A DNA stretch of 64,000 bases from Boesenbergia rotunda. Its lineage: Eukaryota; Streptophyta; Magnoliopsida; Zingiberales; Zingiberaceae. The notes beneath the pieces were generated by a model. The model searched no databases. It was not told the DNA's origin and saw only the letters and a program-made list of their open reading frames with translations. Positions 22,428-35,114 of this stretch are shown here, piece after piece. The position numbers were made by a program, and so were the translations under genes. The stretch is from positions 102,567-166,566 of the forward strand of contig JAGFNQ010000969.1 in assembly GCA_024364735.1 (NCBI GenBank), read 5' to 3'. Every line of letters begins with the position of its first letter. Within the stretch, counting starts at the first letter, position 1.

Positions 22428-23538
22428 GTGGTATCAGAGCCGGTTAGTGTTCGACATAATCATATAATTGTTTTGCGGAAAACTTTGTCATAATCTCAAT
22501 TTTGAAAAAATTTTCAATTATGGAAATTTTCCAATTATTATAAATTTTAGATTTAGGAATTTCAAAGTTTGGAAATCCTCATGAAATTTCGCAAACGTTT
22601 GAAATATCCTAGTTTCTGAAATTTTATGATAATTGAGAAAACTTCCCATCTTTGGAAACTTTCCAATTTTGGAAATTTCCAATTTTGGAAATTTTCTAAT
22701 TTTGGAAATATGTAAGTTTTCTTTGTACCAGAAACTTACAATTATTCTAAAAACCTATTATGAAATCTCGCAATTTTGGGCATTTTCTTTCATGAAAGTC
22801 TAGACAAATTTATGGATAATTAATTGACAATTAAATTCAAATTGGTTTTAAATTATCAACAAAATTCTTTATTTTGGATTGAGCCTCGGGGAGCCGTCCA
22901 ATTTAAAGTTAGTTGTTGTAATTTAATTTCCCAATTTTGAATGAAATTGCCATGTTTAATTTGGTTCCGCTTCAGAAGCGGACCAAATTGAATTTACAAC
23001 AAATTTCTTTTCTCTGGGTATCTGAGCCTCGGGGAGCCACCCTTAGAAAATAATTTGTTGTAATTAATTAAACCCATGAATAAAATATGATTTAAGAGGT
23101 GATGCTCTTACATATTGTTGTCTCCAAAATTAATTAGGAAAATGGTTTCCTATAGAGTTTTCTTAAAAGAGATTTTCATGAAAATAATATGTGGTTGAAT
23201 TAAGGGAATTTTCTCTTAATTTAATAAGATTTGATTTAGAGAAATCAAAGTCTTAAACATATTATTTCCGAAATTGATTATGACAATTTAGGAAATTGTT
23301 TCCCAAAACAATTCCTTGAATAAAGTATGAAATTAGAATTAGGAAATCCGGTTCCTAATTCAATTAATGAGACTTGATAAATTAAGTCACATACATACTT
23401 TATTAAGGAAATCGTTAGTCATGACATAATTATATGTCATGAATGTGCTTAGAAAAGAAAGGATGAGACCTAAAACCCCTTACAAAATATTAAGGCTAAC
23501 ACCTTCCATTAATATGGTTAGAACCGGATAAATCTAAC
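22428..23538 (+). other. PBS and untranslated leader of element E
   Basis: The PBS GTGGTATCAGAGCCGG is followed by about 1.1 kb of AT-rich sequence with no open frame. It contains GGAAATTTTCC-type repeats (22505-22710) and two copies of GAGCCTCGGGGAGCC (about 22879 and 23025). A related GCCTCGGGAGCC motif occurs in the leader of D (about 41822). Gag would normally start within this region; no gag residues are recognisable. Confidence 0.65.
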
Positions 23539-26411
23539 GTGTTAATAAAGAACATTGTATCTATTTCATGTTTGAATGAAAAGGGTTATCATTTAACTTT
23601 TAGTAACAATTGTTGTTACATAACTTTAAATGACGTTCTTTATGGGAATGGAACTTTGTGCAATAGTATCTACACGTTAGATTTATCCAGTGACGTTTTC
23701 AATATCGAAGTTAGCAACAAACGTGCTCGAATAGATAATCGAATAGACTCCTACACGTGGCATTGTCGTCTTGGCCATGTAAGTAAGAAACGCATGACCA
23801 AATTACACCGATGTGGAATTTTGGAATCATTTGAACCCGGTTCATTTGATACATGCGAATCATGCTTAAAAGGCAAGATGACCAAATTACCCTTTTTCGG
23901 AAAGGGTAATCCAGTGGGAGAATTGCTTGGTCTAATACATACTGATGTATGCGGACCAATGTCAACTCTGGCACAAGGAGGCTATAGCTACTTCATCACC
24001 TTTATCGATGATCACTCACGATTCGGGTATGTGTTCTTGATGAAACACAAATCTGAAGCTTTTGAGAAATTCAAAGAGTTCAGAAATAAAGTAGAGAAAC
24101 AGCTTGGCAAAAGTATTAAGATACTTCGATCCGATCGGTGTGGTGAATACTTAAGTCAAGAGTTTCAAGATTATCTTAGGGACAATGGGATATTGTCCCA
24201 ATGGACTCCGCTGTATACACCACACCATAATGGTGTATCTGAGAGGCGCAACCGAACCTTGATGGACATGGTTAGGTCGATGATGAATCATGCAACTCTT
24301 CCAAAATCCTTTTGGGGCTATGCACTTAAGACAACTGTTTACTTGCTAAACAGAGTCCCGACCAAGGTAGTCTCAACTACTCCATATGAGACATGGAATA
24401 GTAAGAAACCTCACTTAACTCACCTTAAGATATGGGGTTGTCCTGCTTATGTGAAGTGGACTGTATCAGACAAATTGGATGCTAAGTCTGATAAATGTCT
24501 ATTTATTGGATACCCTAAGGAAACGAAGGGTTACCAATTCTATCATCCCTTGGAGCAAAAGGTGTTTGTTTCAAGGCATGTTGTATTTCTAGAAAAAGAA
24601 TTTCTTTTACAAGAAAATAATGGGAGTAGCATTGAACTTGATGAAGTTCAAGAAACTCCAATAGACATTACAGAGACACCTAGTCTAGATTCACAACCGA
24701 TAACTCATAGTGATGAGCTATCAGTTGAACCTAAAACAACACCACCTCTTCGAAGGTTTGATAGGACATGCAATATTCCAGAGAGATACGGATTTCTCAT
24801 AAGTGAATCGAACGACGTGTTACTCATAAGCGATGACGAACCTATCAGTTATGAAGATGTTCTGAAAAGTTCAGAAAGGGACAAATGGCTTGAAGCCATG
24901 AAGTTGGAAATGGATTCCATGTACGAAAATCAAGTATGGGACTTGGTTAACCCACCTGAAGGGAATAAGCCCATAGGGTGGAAGTGGGTTTTCAAGAAGA
25001 AAACCGACATGGAAGGTAATGTTGTTACCTTTAAGGCTAGATTAGTGGCAAAAAGATATCGTCAGAAACAAGGAATTGATTATGACGAAACCTATTCGCC
25101 AGTAGCTATGCTTAAATCCATTCGGATGCTCCTGGCCATAGCAGCTCATTATGATTATGAGATATGACAAATGGATGTGAAAACAGCTTTCCTTAATGGA
25201 AACCTGCTTGAGGATGTATACATGATACAACCTGAAGGTTTCACATCGGTTGATAAAACCAAAATATGCAAGCTTCGACGATCCATATATGGACTAAAGC
25301 AGGAATCCTGGAGCTGGAACATCCATTTTGATGAGACAATCAAAGAGTTTGATTTCTCACAAAATTCTGACGAACCCTGTGTGTACAAGAAGGTTAGTGG
25401 GAGTGCAGTCGTATTCCTAGTGCTATATGTCAATGACATATTGCTTATAGGAAACGATATATCAGTCTTACAATCAGTTAAAATTTGGTTGTCCAAAACT
25501 TTCTCCATGAAATACCTGAGAGAAGCAACCTATATCCTTGGGATTAGAATTTATAGAGATAGATCAAAAAGGTTGCTTGGTCTTTCACAGTCTACATATA
25601 TAGACCGAATACTAAAAGGTTTAGCATGTCGGAATCCAAGAAAGGTTACCTTCCCATCAGGCATGGGATCAACCTTTCAAAGTCTATGTGTCCGCGCACA
25701 GAAGACAAGAGGATTTGCATGAATAAGATTCCTTATGCATCCGCGATAGGATCTATCATGTATGCTATGTTATGTACTAGGCCCGATGTATCGTATGCTC
25801 TGAGTGTCACGAGCAGATACCAGTCTGATCCAGGAATGGATCATTGGGTGGCTGTTAAGACAATCCTTAAGTACTTAAGAAGAACTAAGGATGTGTTCCT
25901 AATATATGGAGAAGGAGATATGGTAATACGTGGGTGTACAGATGCCAGTTTCCAGACAGATAAGGATGACTCCAAATCGCAGTCTGGATACGTATTTACT
26001 TTGAATGGAGGCGCAGTAAGTTGGAAAAGTTCCAAAAAAGACACCGTAGCGGATTTTACCACGGAAGCGGAATATATCGCAGCTTCGGAAGCAACAAAGG
26101 AAGCAGTCTGGATCAAGAAGTTTGACTCCGAACTTGGCGTGGTTCCAACCATTGATGAAGCAGTGCCGGTTTACTGCGACAACAATGGAGCTATTGCACA
26201 AGCAAAGGAACCAAGGTCTCATCAGCGATCCAAACACGTGCTTCGCCGCTATCATCTGATAAGAGAGATTATAAGTAGGAATGATATACAAATTGAGAAA
26301 ATTCCCACTGAAAGGAATTTAACGGATCCTTTAACTAAGGCCTTGCCTCAGAGCAAGTTTGAGGGTCATGTTAGAGCCTGTGGTATTGGATACCGTAGCG
26401 ATTGGCATTAG
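23539..26411 (+). pseudogene. Element E pol: integrase, RT, RNase H (broken)
   Basis: Frame 1 (23539-25167) holds the GAG-pre-integrase region (WHCRLGHVSKKRM, CESCLKGK), the integrase core (IHTDVCGP; LRSDRCGEYLS, usually GGEY; NGVSERRNRT) and the start of RT (WKWVFKKKTD, DYDETYSPVA). TGA at 25165-25167 replaces the Trp of IWQMDVKTAFLNG. The same frame continues with GLKQESWSWN and YVNDILLIG, where the YVDD catalytic motif has Asp changed to Asn. A one-base deletion near 25617 (ILKRFSM region) shifts to another frame, which carries SKKGYLPIRHG, then RNase H (YCDNNGAIAQ, KHVLRRYHLIR, DPLTKALPQ) to the stop at 26411. Gag and protease are missing upstream. Confidence 0.9.
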
Positions 26412-26425
26412 GCCAAGTGGGAGTT
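26412..26425 (+). other. Polypurine tract of element E
   Basis: GCCAAGTGGGAGTT directly before the 3' LTR start TGTTAG. The GTGGGAG core recurs in D, J and L. Confidence 0.8.
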
Positions 26426-28661
26426 TGTTAGTGATATGAGAGAAGTGTCCTAAGGCAATCGCCTTATGATTGTAAACATTCATTTTATTAAATGATAATT
26501 CACTATTTGAGTATACATGTTTGTGAATTTGATTGGGATCTTAAACTCATCTACTGAATGTCCGCAATACAATTCACAGCATAAGAGAATTTGTGATGGG
26601 ATCACAACTAGTGATTATCTCTAAATGTGCAATTGTGAAGTATTGAAAATATCCCTAGTCGATGAATTGATAAAAACATACACTATCAATTCTGTTGAGA
26701 CTAGCATGGGTTATTCTCTAATCAGCTGATTCTCACTGGCTGGTGACATTGGGATGTCCGGAGATAAACATGGATGCTAGTTAAGGGAACTAGTTCATTG
26801 GAGTGACTAGCTGTAAAACTTCATATGGTAATCTATATAGATATGTGAGTGAAGTTCTTACTGCAACTTAAGTGCGATGTTCCTTTGACTTGCGGTGTTC
26901 AAGTCATCTTGGTCATGGAGACTTATACTTTAACATCTTAAGCAAGCATCTCCAAGGAGGTGTGGACCCAGGATGATTGGGTATAAGCCGAAGTGCCCGA
27001 AGATGTTTGAACAGCCTACAAAGGATTCACCACTCCTTGCGAGGAGATGTATACCCAGGCCTATCGTCGGATTGTTACTCAAAGCCTCTGGCCAGAGCAT
27101 GTCATGTTTAGAGTATGAGTCTCTTAAATACATGAGAGTAATTAGAAATCCAAAGGACGAGAAAGACACTACTTGGGCTAGGTGTGACGTAGTCAACCTA
27201 GTGGGGACTGACACACACAGACCATGTCCTGAACCAAGTGAGTATAAGATGGTGAAGGGAATGGGGCACGATTCATTAGAGCTGCTGAAGGGTTTCAGAA
27301 ATATTTCTGAGGTCAACCGTTGATCGTTCGATTAATTGGGGGTCATGATGTACTACTAGGTGTCACTCATGATCGTTCTATAATTAGTTGATTATAGACG
27401 ACCAACATAAATCGAAAGCCTATTTAGTCACACGCACTACGAGTAATCCGAGGGATTTAAAACGAGTTGAAAATTAGATTTTCCAATCAAGAGAAATAAG
27501 TCGAATCTGAATTAATCAGAGGCGCAATGGAAGCTTAAAATGGCTAAGTCTTTTGAAGGCTTATCGGGCGAATTAAATGAGTTTAATTCGCGAGGGATTG
27601 GGCTTGAAGTGGCCGGCCAAAGAGGGTGCCCACCCTCTTTGGTTTGGCCGGCCACAATAAAAGAGAGAACCAATTTATTTGGTTTATTTTATAAAATAAA
27701 TCAAGTGCGATTTGTTTTATAAATTATGGATAAATAAATTTGTATAAAGAAATTTATAGAAATTTATTCTTTTTTATGGAAATTAAAATGATCCATGGAA
27801 TGGTTTATTTTAATTTTATAAAATTAATTATGAATTGATTTTTCCATAATAAGAAAATTTATAAATTTCTTGTAAAATTTATTCCATAATAAAAGGAGAG
27901 ATGTATTTGTTTTATTATAAAATTAGTTATAATAAAACTTGGTTTAAATGGAATAATTCATAAAGAAAATTTATAGGATAAATTTCTTATGAAAAATTCC
28001 GTTAAAAGGGAGACTTGGCAAGGGAGAGGCTACTATATAAAGGAACCAAGGCTAGGCTTGATTTCCTTAATAGATTGATCAAGAGATTAACTCTCTCCCT
28101 CTAACTCTCTCTCTCTCTAGGGCCGGCTCCCTTTCTCTCTCTAGGGCCGGCTCTCTCTCCTCCCCTAGGGCCGGCGCAAGCACCTAGGGTGCCCGTGAGT
28201 TTCCTCCACCAAGTTCGTGCCGAAGAAGTAGAAGAAGCGGATCGCGTCTCCTTCCTTCCCGGAATTTAGATTCCGTTTCTTGGCGGTTAGTTTCCTTTCT
28301 TCTCTCTTGATCTTCTAGTTGTGCCTTTAGAGAATCTAGTAGTTCTCGTCGGCACAAAACTCGTGACTTTGCGAAGTCATCTCGAAGAGAACTCGGCGTG
28401 GACGCGAATAGAGGCGGAGCTTCCAAGGGACACTACGGTTGGATCTCATCCCTTTCTTCGAGTTACGCGAGGTACAAAGTAAATTAGTTTACTTTTCCGT
28501 AAAGTTTTAATTTATGATCATGTCCACACATCATAAGGTTGCATGCTAGATATGTGGTTAAAATAATTTGAGAAATTATTTTATGCTAATTCTTCCGCTG
28601 CACGTAAAAATTTAAAAATTTACGAACCCGTATCCTTGTCAACATGCACCCGGTCCCAACA
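26426..28661 (+). repeat. 3' LTR of element E
   Basis: 2,236 bp. Nearly the same as 20172-22427; differences are single substitutions, one missing TATAAAGAAATT-type unit near 27750 and a shorter CT run near 28100. Confidence 0.93.
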
Positions 28662-28934
28662 TCGCCCACCTTAAGGGCACGCCAAGGAGTAGGTGCAAGT
28701 TATCCACGAACCTTGTAAACCCTCCTTGTTAGCGATCTTGCTAGTTGTATTTGTTTGCCTTCATTTTCTATTTTTGTTTCATGCACTGCTTTGTTTCCAT
28801 TGTTTCTTCCGCTGTGCTACTGATAAGGTTGAGTGCAGAAATTTGATAAGTGCCAAAGGTCAAAGTGTTTGGCTATATTCACCCCCCTCTCTAGCCATCC
28901 GGTTTCCAACACTCCCGGGCGCCCGACCAACCTC

Positions 28935-28942
28935 TATATAAG
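28935..28942 (+). promoter_or_regulatory. Internal TATA box upstream of ORF2 in element C
   Basis: TATATAAG lies 105 bases before the ORF2 start at 29047. In B the matching box (50559-50566, minus strand) is 107 bases before its ORF2 ATG. Position is conserved though the bases around it have diverged. Solo LTR F ends 23 bases upstream. Confidence 0.6.
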
Positions 28943-29046
28943 GCCACCGATTCCCCCTTCATTTGCCACCCCAAAGACAAACCTCCTCCCTAACTCTTCT
29001 CCTCCCAAGGCACCCGAAAGCCCTTCTCAAACGTCCAACCTCAACC

Positions 29047-30331
29047 ATGGCTACCCGGTATCATTTTTATGCATTTATAATTAGTTTGTTTATTATTATT
29101 CCGCTACGTAAATACATTTTCCTTATTATTCTAGAAAACGTCGTGCTAATCAACCCAACCCCGGGACCGAGCCTAGCCTGGACCCTAGGTTTCCGACCTT
29201 AGAACTATTCAATAAGTTCGCTAGGACGACCTACAAACTGATCAAAACAAGTTTCTTAAATAGACAATTTTTTACTCAGTCCTGTTCAGTAGCTATGGAC
29301 GTCATCAATTTCTATCAGCTTGACCATCTTGTCTTCTGCACCCATCCTGTGAACACAACCTTATGTGCAGAGTTTTACAACAACCTAGTCAGACAAGATG
29401 ACCTTAGCTATATCTCGACAGTACAGGGGATGCCTTTGACTATCACACCCTCGTTGTTTAATAGATTCCTTGGACTACGACCGTCCCAGTCTACATTCTG
29501 CTGTTACCCTTCGAGAGACCCTCCCTTTGCTCCTCCCTACTCCCATATTGATCTCGACACCCTTTGTTCATATTTCTATAGAGATTCCCGAAATCCTTTG
29601 GTTAGACGGTTTTAGTCAGTAGATCTCCGGGTCCAGGACTACGCTCTTTATAGAGTTCTGGTCCGTTGCATTCTTCCCTTGACCACTAGGGATGTCGCGA
29701 CCATGCGACCATTCCATACCTTCTTGTTGTACTCTATGATCCATCACTTAGACATAGATATTGGGCTTCATATGTTCCACACCATTCTCTATGCGTCCAG
29801 TGTCATGACTCAGGGTCGAGTACGCACCCCATACTACCACATCATCACTTCTCTTCTTCACCATCACGGTCGCGATATTACCATTGGAGAGATGACCACA
29901 ATGACCGAATTTGACGAAATTGGGTATACAAAATTTTCCCTAGCGGGCATAGAGGTCTCGGTTATCGAGGGTCTATCATGGAGACGCCAGAGACCCGGAG
30001 CCCAAATCGATTCCGATGAGGAGTAGAGGTCGATGTTGCAGATCTCGCTGCTGAGATTCAGGAGCACTTGGACGAGCCCCCACCTCCGACGATCGACGAG
30101 AGACTGACACTACTTCAGACAGAGATCCATAGCCTCCGAGAGGAGGAGGAGGCCCACCACATCGAGTTGGTTGGCGCGATTCAAGCAGAGCACGATGTAA
30201 ACCGAGCCTACCATGACGAGCACATGGAAGCTATTCGAGCCAATCACCAAGCAAAAGAGGCACATCACATGGAGTACATGGATGCCCTCGAGCTGAACAT
30301 GAGGCAAATCAGGCCCGACATAATGAGATAA
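29047..30331 (+). pseudogene. Element C ORF2: spliced plant transposon-type protein (broken)
   Basis: Exon 1 is 29047-29057 (ATG GCT ACC CG), the intron is 29058-29134 (GTATCATTT...ATTCTAG), and exon 2 follows from 29135. After joining, the frame reads MATRKRRANQPN and continues without a break to a TAG at 29613-29615 (Gln in B). It resumes in frame through YALYRVLVRCILP, FHTFLLYSMIHHLDIDIG and GRVRTPYYHIITSLLHHHG. A one-base deletion near 30025 shifts it into a charged helical tail (LLQTEIHSLREEEEAHH) ending at 30331. Undamaged length would be about 402 residues. The core resembles, from memory, the uncharacterised 'putative plant transposon protein' domain often found near plant retroelements; it is not a copia or gypsy pol domain. 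Its function is unknown. Confidence 0.7.
29058..29134 (+). other. Intron of ORF2 in element C
   Basis: 77 nt, GT...AG, AT-rich with a pyrimidine-rich end (CCTTATTATTCTAG). It splits an Arg codon (CG|A) at exactly the position of the 81-nt intron in B. The two introns share little sequence while the flanking exons align. Confidence 0.7.
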
Positions 30332-31733
30332 TTTCCATGTTCCAATCTTGGCAGCCCGGTCCATTCTTTCCTCCGGCCCCCTCCTCCTAGACTCCAGATT
30401 ATTTCAGCTGCCTTATTGTACTATTGACTTGTGCTTGACTCATGTTTGTCTATGCTGGTCCTTGCTTGACCAGCTGACTTTTATGCACTTATCATATCTA
30501 GTTGTTAGCTGTTTGCTTGATGAGTTATCTGCCTTTTACCAGCTACTAAATGAATGTTATCCTTAGTAGAATAGGACTGTTCTACTTATGTTTTCTGTTC
30601 AAAACTGTTTTATTTCTTATTTGTTATTTAAATATATTTGAAAAATCATTTTTTTCTTGATATTTAAAATGATTTCCGACTTAGTTTTTTTAAAAACTTA
30701 CCCCCTTCAAAACTAGGGCTTTTTCGCAAATGGACATAGCTTAGGCCCTAACCCTAGAACTGCATGCACCTATATATCTAGAAGCTAGCATCTCACAAGC
30801 ACCTTAGGGTACTTTTGATTGATAACCTAGACTAGGTTGAGATGCTTAGGTCTATGCCATGATTCAAGATGCTTTAAGTCAGTGCATCTGCAGTAATTGG
30901 GGCCATAAATACCAATTGAACATTAATCAGGTTAAGTGTCAAGCTTAGAAAAACTAACTTGATCAAATCACTTAACTTGACTAACCCTAGCGAAAGCTAC
31001 TGTTTATAACAGTTAGTAAGTAGCTAACTTGGTTAGACAGGACCCGAAAGAGAAAATTTAAATTGATTTGGTCCAGTTTATGAATAAAATTGGTTCAATA
31101 CAGCACCTTACTTTCCTTACTCATTTTTTTGATATTTTTTTTGATATATGGCAAAGGGGGAGAGATTGGAAAGGAGAGAAAAGAAGGTTTTAAAAAAAAA
31201 TTCCAAATTAAATTTTTTTCTGAAAAACCTTTATCTCCTTTTTCAAAAAGTAAAGTAATTCAAAACTCTTTTTTGAAAATTTTCTAAGTACTTAATTCAA
31301 AATTATTTTAAAAATTTTCTATGTGCTTAATTCAAAATTATTTAGAAAATTTTCTAAGTACTTAATTCAAAATTGTTTTGAAAATCTTCTAAATGCTTAA
31401 TTCAAATTGTGTTGAAACTTTTCTAAGTGTTAAACTTCAAAATTATTTTGGAAAATTTTCTAAGTGTTAAAACTAAATGTTTTGAAAAATTTTCTAAGTG
31501 CTCAAAATTCTTTTTGGAAAATTTTTCTAACTTAAAAATCCCTTTTGAAAATTTTCTAAGTGTTGAAACCTGAAAAATCTCTTCATTTTATGATAAGATA
31601 AGGACTTAGAAATGTTTTCAAAAACCCCACGTAATCTTGAAAAACTCAGGGGAAGAATTTCTTCCAAGGGGAGGAAATTAAGTTTATTTTCTTACTTCAT
31701 TAACTTAACTTTCTGAACCATGTTACCATAAAT
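30332..31733 (+). other. AT-rich 3' region of element C
   Basis: Non-coding. It shares a block near 30870-30910 (GCATCTGCAGTAATTGGGGC) and surrounding sequence with B 48670-48720. From about 31260 to 31560 a degenerate repeat of TTTTCTAAGTGCTTAATTCA with AAAATT follows, counterpart of the cleaner 44-bp array in B. Confidence 0.65.
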
Positions 31734-31748
31734 CAAAAAGGGGGAGAT
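31734..31748 (+). other. Polypurine tract of element C
   Basis: CAAAAAGGGGGAGAT immediately before TGTTGGTG. The long G-run form is typical of Sireviruses. B has the same tract at 47587-47601. Confidence 0.88.
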
Positions 31749-33399
31749 TGTTGGTGTAAGTAGCACCTAAGTCAAACCTGAGTTTTGATAATGGCAAAGG
31801 GTTCAGAAGATAAGATGTTATTGTGATCTAACTTGTTCACTGAGTGTGCAGGAAGAAGTCCTAGGCACACTAGGCAAGAAGTCCTGGCAAAGGGTTGGGC
31901 AAAGAAGTCCTGGTCAAGGACTGGGCAAGAAGACTTGACCGGAAGTCGGGCAAAGAAGTCCTGGTTGAGGGCTGGGCAAGAAGTCTTGGCAAGGGGCTGG
32001 GCACCGAAGACCTGACTGTAAGTTGGGCAAGAAGACCTGACCGAAAGTTGGGCACGAAGACTTGGTCAGATGGATTGGGCAAAAGTCCAACAGGAGGAGC
32101 CGGTTGGCAAAAGGTAAACTCTATTGAGAGGAGTAAGTGAGGGTGAGCTCCCCATCGAGGGAATAGTAAGCGTCGGTTCGACCTAGGGTTTCATTTGGGA
32201 GACCCAAAGTCTGAACCAAGATAGCTACGGATGTAAATAATGACTAACACACTTGCTTGGTTTGTGTTGGAACTAACCTTGGTTACAGGGACCAAAGGAT
32301 TGTGTTTCTGCAGCTCAGACGCCCCAAAGGAGTAGGGTGGTTCACTGGGCTAGGCGCCCGGGAGGTCACGGGTGCCCAAGGTCAAGGCCAAAACTACCAA
32401 GAAGCAAGACTGCTTCGAACCCACACTGGGCTAGGCGCCCAGGAGGTACCGGGTGCCCAAGGTCAAAGCCAAAGCTGTAACGCCCGCCCTTCTCACACTA
32501 GGGCAGGGTTACGCGAACATAATTTTTTTTTTCGTTTTAGCGGAAGCATTTTGAAACTTGAAACTTGAACATGATACATGTATAATCTTGTACTTGAACA
32601 TGTAAGGCATGAAACCTTTTAAACATCTTAGACATTGAGGAGAGCATGCTAGGTACCTTCACATTCTTATTTGCATAATAGAAGCATGCCACATGGTCAT
32701 TTCTTAAGACATAGGAGTAAGTATGAGGAAGGATAACATAATACTAAAGTTCTTTAGCAAGTATAAACTAAGTACTTAGCATATGAGCAAGAGTGAGCAT
32801 GAAATATCCATATGAGTCTAATTATCTGCAAGTAGCAACTTAGTAAGTATGATTCAACATTTAACATGCAATACTCAGCATATGCATAACTAAATAAAAC
32901 ATGAGTAGATCTTCTTCCACCATGCCACCACCACACACATCTTTGCCCCTCCTGCTGCTCCCTTTAGTTTATCCATTCCTTACCCTTTTCTGCAGTACAA
33001 GGGAAACATGGAAACTATAAGCATATAGCTTAGTAAGATCCTTTCCTACTCACAAAATCATACGTTCCATCAAGTAGAGAAAACATCATGTCATAATAGT
33101 GCATAGCATTAAAACACTTAACTTAACATAGTATAAGGGAGCATATGTACTTATCATAAGAAGCATACTTGAACTTAACATAATTCACCTTTATAGCATA
33201 ATAGTCATATAGTCATGACAAAAAATGCAAATGCAAGATGCTCTTTTGAAAACATGCATAGGATGAGTTCATGCATATGCTTTTCTTAAAATCATACATA
33301 TAGGTACTTAAACATACATCCATCATCATTGGGGGATCCCGGCTTGTACCTCTTACATACATACATAATGCGCGCATCCCTAATAGGCCGAGGTAGCTA

Positions 33400-33735
33400 G
33401 TCTCTAACCTACTAGGGAAACTAGGTCCGTTCATAGTCCGTCGACCTAGGGGCATCCCCTTACTAGGTCCGTTCATAGTCCGTCGACCTAGGGGCTTCCC
33501 TTACTAGGTCCGTTCATAGTCCGTCGACCTAGGGGCTTCTCGGGAGCCCATCCCCTTACTAGGTCCGTTCATAGTCCGTCGACCTAGGGGCTGCATCCGG
33601 AGCCCACCCGTGGACCTTGCTAGGATCCGGTACAAGCCATACAAAGTAAAATAGCATACATGGATTTTATCATATCATAAGCATAGCATATTCTTGTTTC
33701 TTACTAGGTCCGTTCATAGTCCGTCGACCTAGGGT
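33400..33735. repeat. Hairpin repeat array in H
   Basis: Five copies of TACTAGGTCCGTTCATAGTC followed by CGTCGACCTAGGGG; the first and last seven bases (CTAGGTC/GACCTAG) can pair. Four are clustered at 33418-33590 and one is at 33702-33733. Confidence 0.8.
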
Positions 33736-35114
33736 TGCATAGCACATTCTTATCATATCATAAGCATATCATCATAACCTATCACATCATTGTCATATCA
33801 TGAGCATGGCATGTCTCTTATCTTATCATGAAGAGTGCTCTTAGTCCCGACTTACAGGGAAGCATCTCTTAGGCATTTCATCATACATAAGCCATGCTTA
33901 ACATAAGGGTGCTTAAAGAGCTTAAACATAGACATGTACATCATGATTCTTAGAGCATGAAAAAGCATGGGAGAAGACATGTTATCACCTATACTACTCA
34001 TAGCATATCATGAGTATCCTTGGCGTGCCTAATTGGGGTTGTAGCTTCCCCCTTAGCCCGCATTCTTATTTAATCAGAAAATTCCAGCATATAAACTCTA
34101 AGTTTAGAGCATGATAAACCATGAAAAATATTACACTAACATCATACATTAAGGTAGGCATCATAGAGGAGACATTAGAAGGCATGTTGGGGTTGTTACC
34201 CCTTCTTAAGTCCTACTTATCATTCTTTACAGAAAATTCCAGCATACATACCTTAGTTTCCAAGCATGTTAAAATCATGAATAAACCATATTTACATCAC
34301 ATATTATCTTATATATCATAGGGAGGGTCATTATAAAGCATACTAGGTGTTTAAACCTCTCTAAGCCCTAAAAGAGGTCCTTGACCGAAAATTCCAGCAA
34401 GCCTACTCCGGGTTTTTGGGGGCTTAAGGACAAGGAAAACATCATATTATCATCATCTATTTAGTCACACATCATGAGGAAAAACATATGCAAGTATAGG
34501 AGTAGTTTAAACTCTCGCAAGCCCTAAAAACCTTCTTGGCCGAAAACATCAAGAGCTTCATCCTATGTTTAAACCATTTTAGGCACTCGAAACTATTGTA
34601 ATGCAGGTGAGGGGATTACTTACATCCTTTAGCTTGAATTTCTCCTTCTCTAAAATCTTAAGGTGCCCTTGGTTGAAGGAAGGTGAGTGTTCTCCTTCCT
34701 AGCACTTCTATAGAACCCTTGACCCTAGTAGAGGGTAAGACCCTTGTAGACTTCTTCCTCCTTCCAATTCCCTAGGGTTGGAACCCTAGGGTGGTGTTTC
34801 GAAAATGAAAAGGGAGAAGGGAATTTCGGTGGTGAGGGTGAAGGGGAAGAAGAAGAGGAAGTTATTCCAACTTCTCTTTCCCTTATTTATACTTTTCTCA
34901 TGAACAGACATGTCTCTTCACTTCCCTAGTTTTTAACAAGCATGTTTCTTATTCCCTCTACATGAAATATGGCTTGATACAATGGTTAAGACATTGCTAG
35001 TGCAACTAGGAGGTTCAAGGTTCAATCCCTGCTTCCTCCTTTCTACATCTTCTTTTTATTACATTTTGCACTAATCCACATCCAAGCCCATTAAGCCAAG
35101 CCCATCATGAAATT

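Larger units (their letters stand above)
20172..28661 (+). mobile_element. Element E: Ty1/copia retrotransposon with near-identical LTRs, lacking gag
   Basis: 8,490 bp, TGTTA...CCAACA, TSD TCGCC at 20167-20171 and 28662-28666. LTRs at 20172-22427 and 26426-28661 are nearly identical by eye, indicating recent insertion into solo LTR F. The PBS GTGGTATCAGAGCCGG starts at 22428 and the polypurine tract ends at 26425. The 4.0-kb interior starts readable pol at the GAG-pre-integrase region. Gag and protease are absent, and pol has one nonsense codon, one frameshift and a changed RT active site. E therefore probably moved using proteins from another element. Confidence 0.93.
18306..28911 (+). mobile_element. 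Element F: solo LTR (Sirevirus-like), interrupted by element E
   Basis: Runs from TGTTGATGCAG to GGTTTCCAACA with TSD CTCCC at 18301-18305 and 28912-28916. Without E and its TSD the LTR is about 2.1 kb. No internal sequence remains, so F is a solo LTR left by recombination between two LTRs. The 3' end TTCACCCCCCTCTCTAG...CCAACA matches the C LTR end in orientation and type, which supports a related Sirevirus-like family on the plus strand. It carries two unusual arrays, short hairpins at 18421-18770 and long palindromes at 18783-19378. Confidence 0.9.

Noticed and set aside
22428..22445. Possible tRNA gene from the TGGTATCAGAGC motif
   Set aside because: Only the 3'-end complement of initiator tRNA is present, directly after an LTR; this is a primer-binding site.
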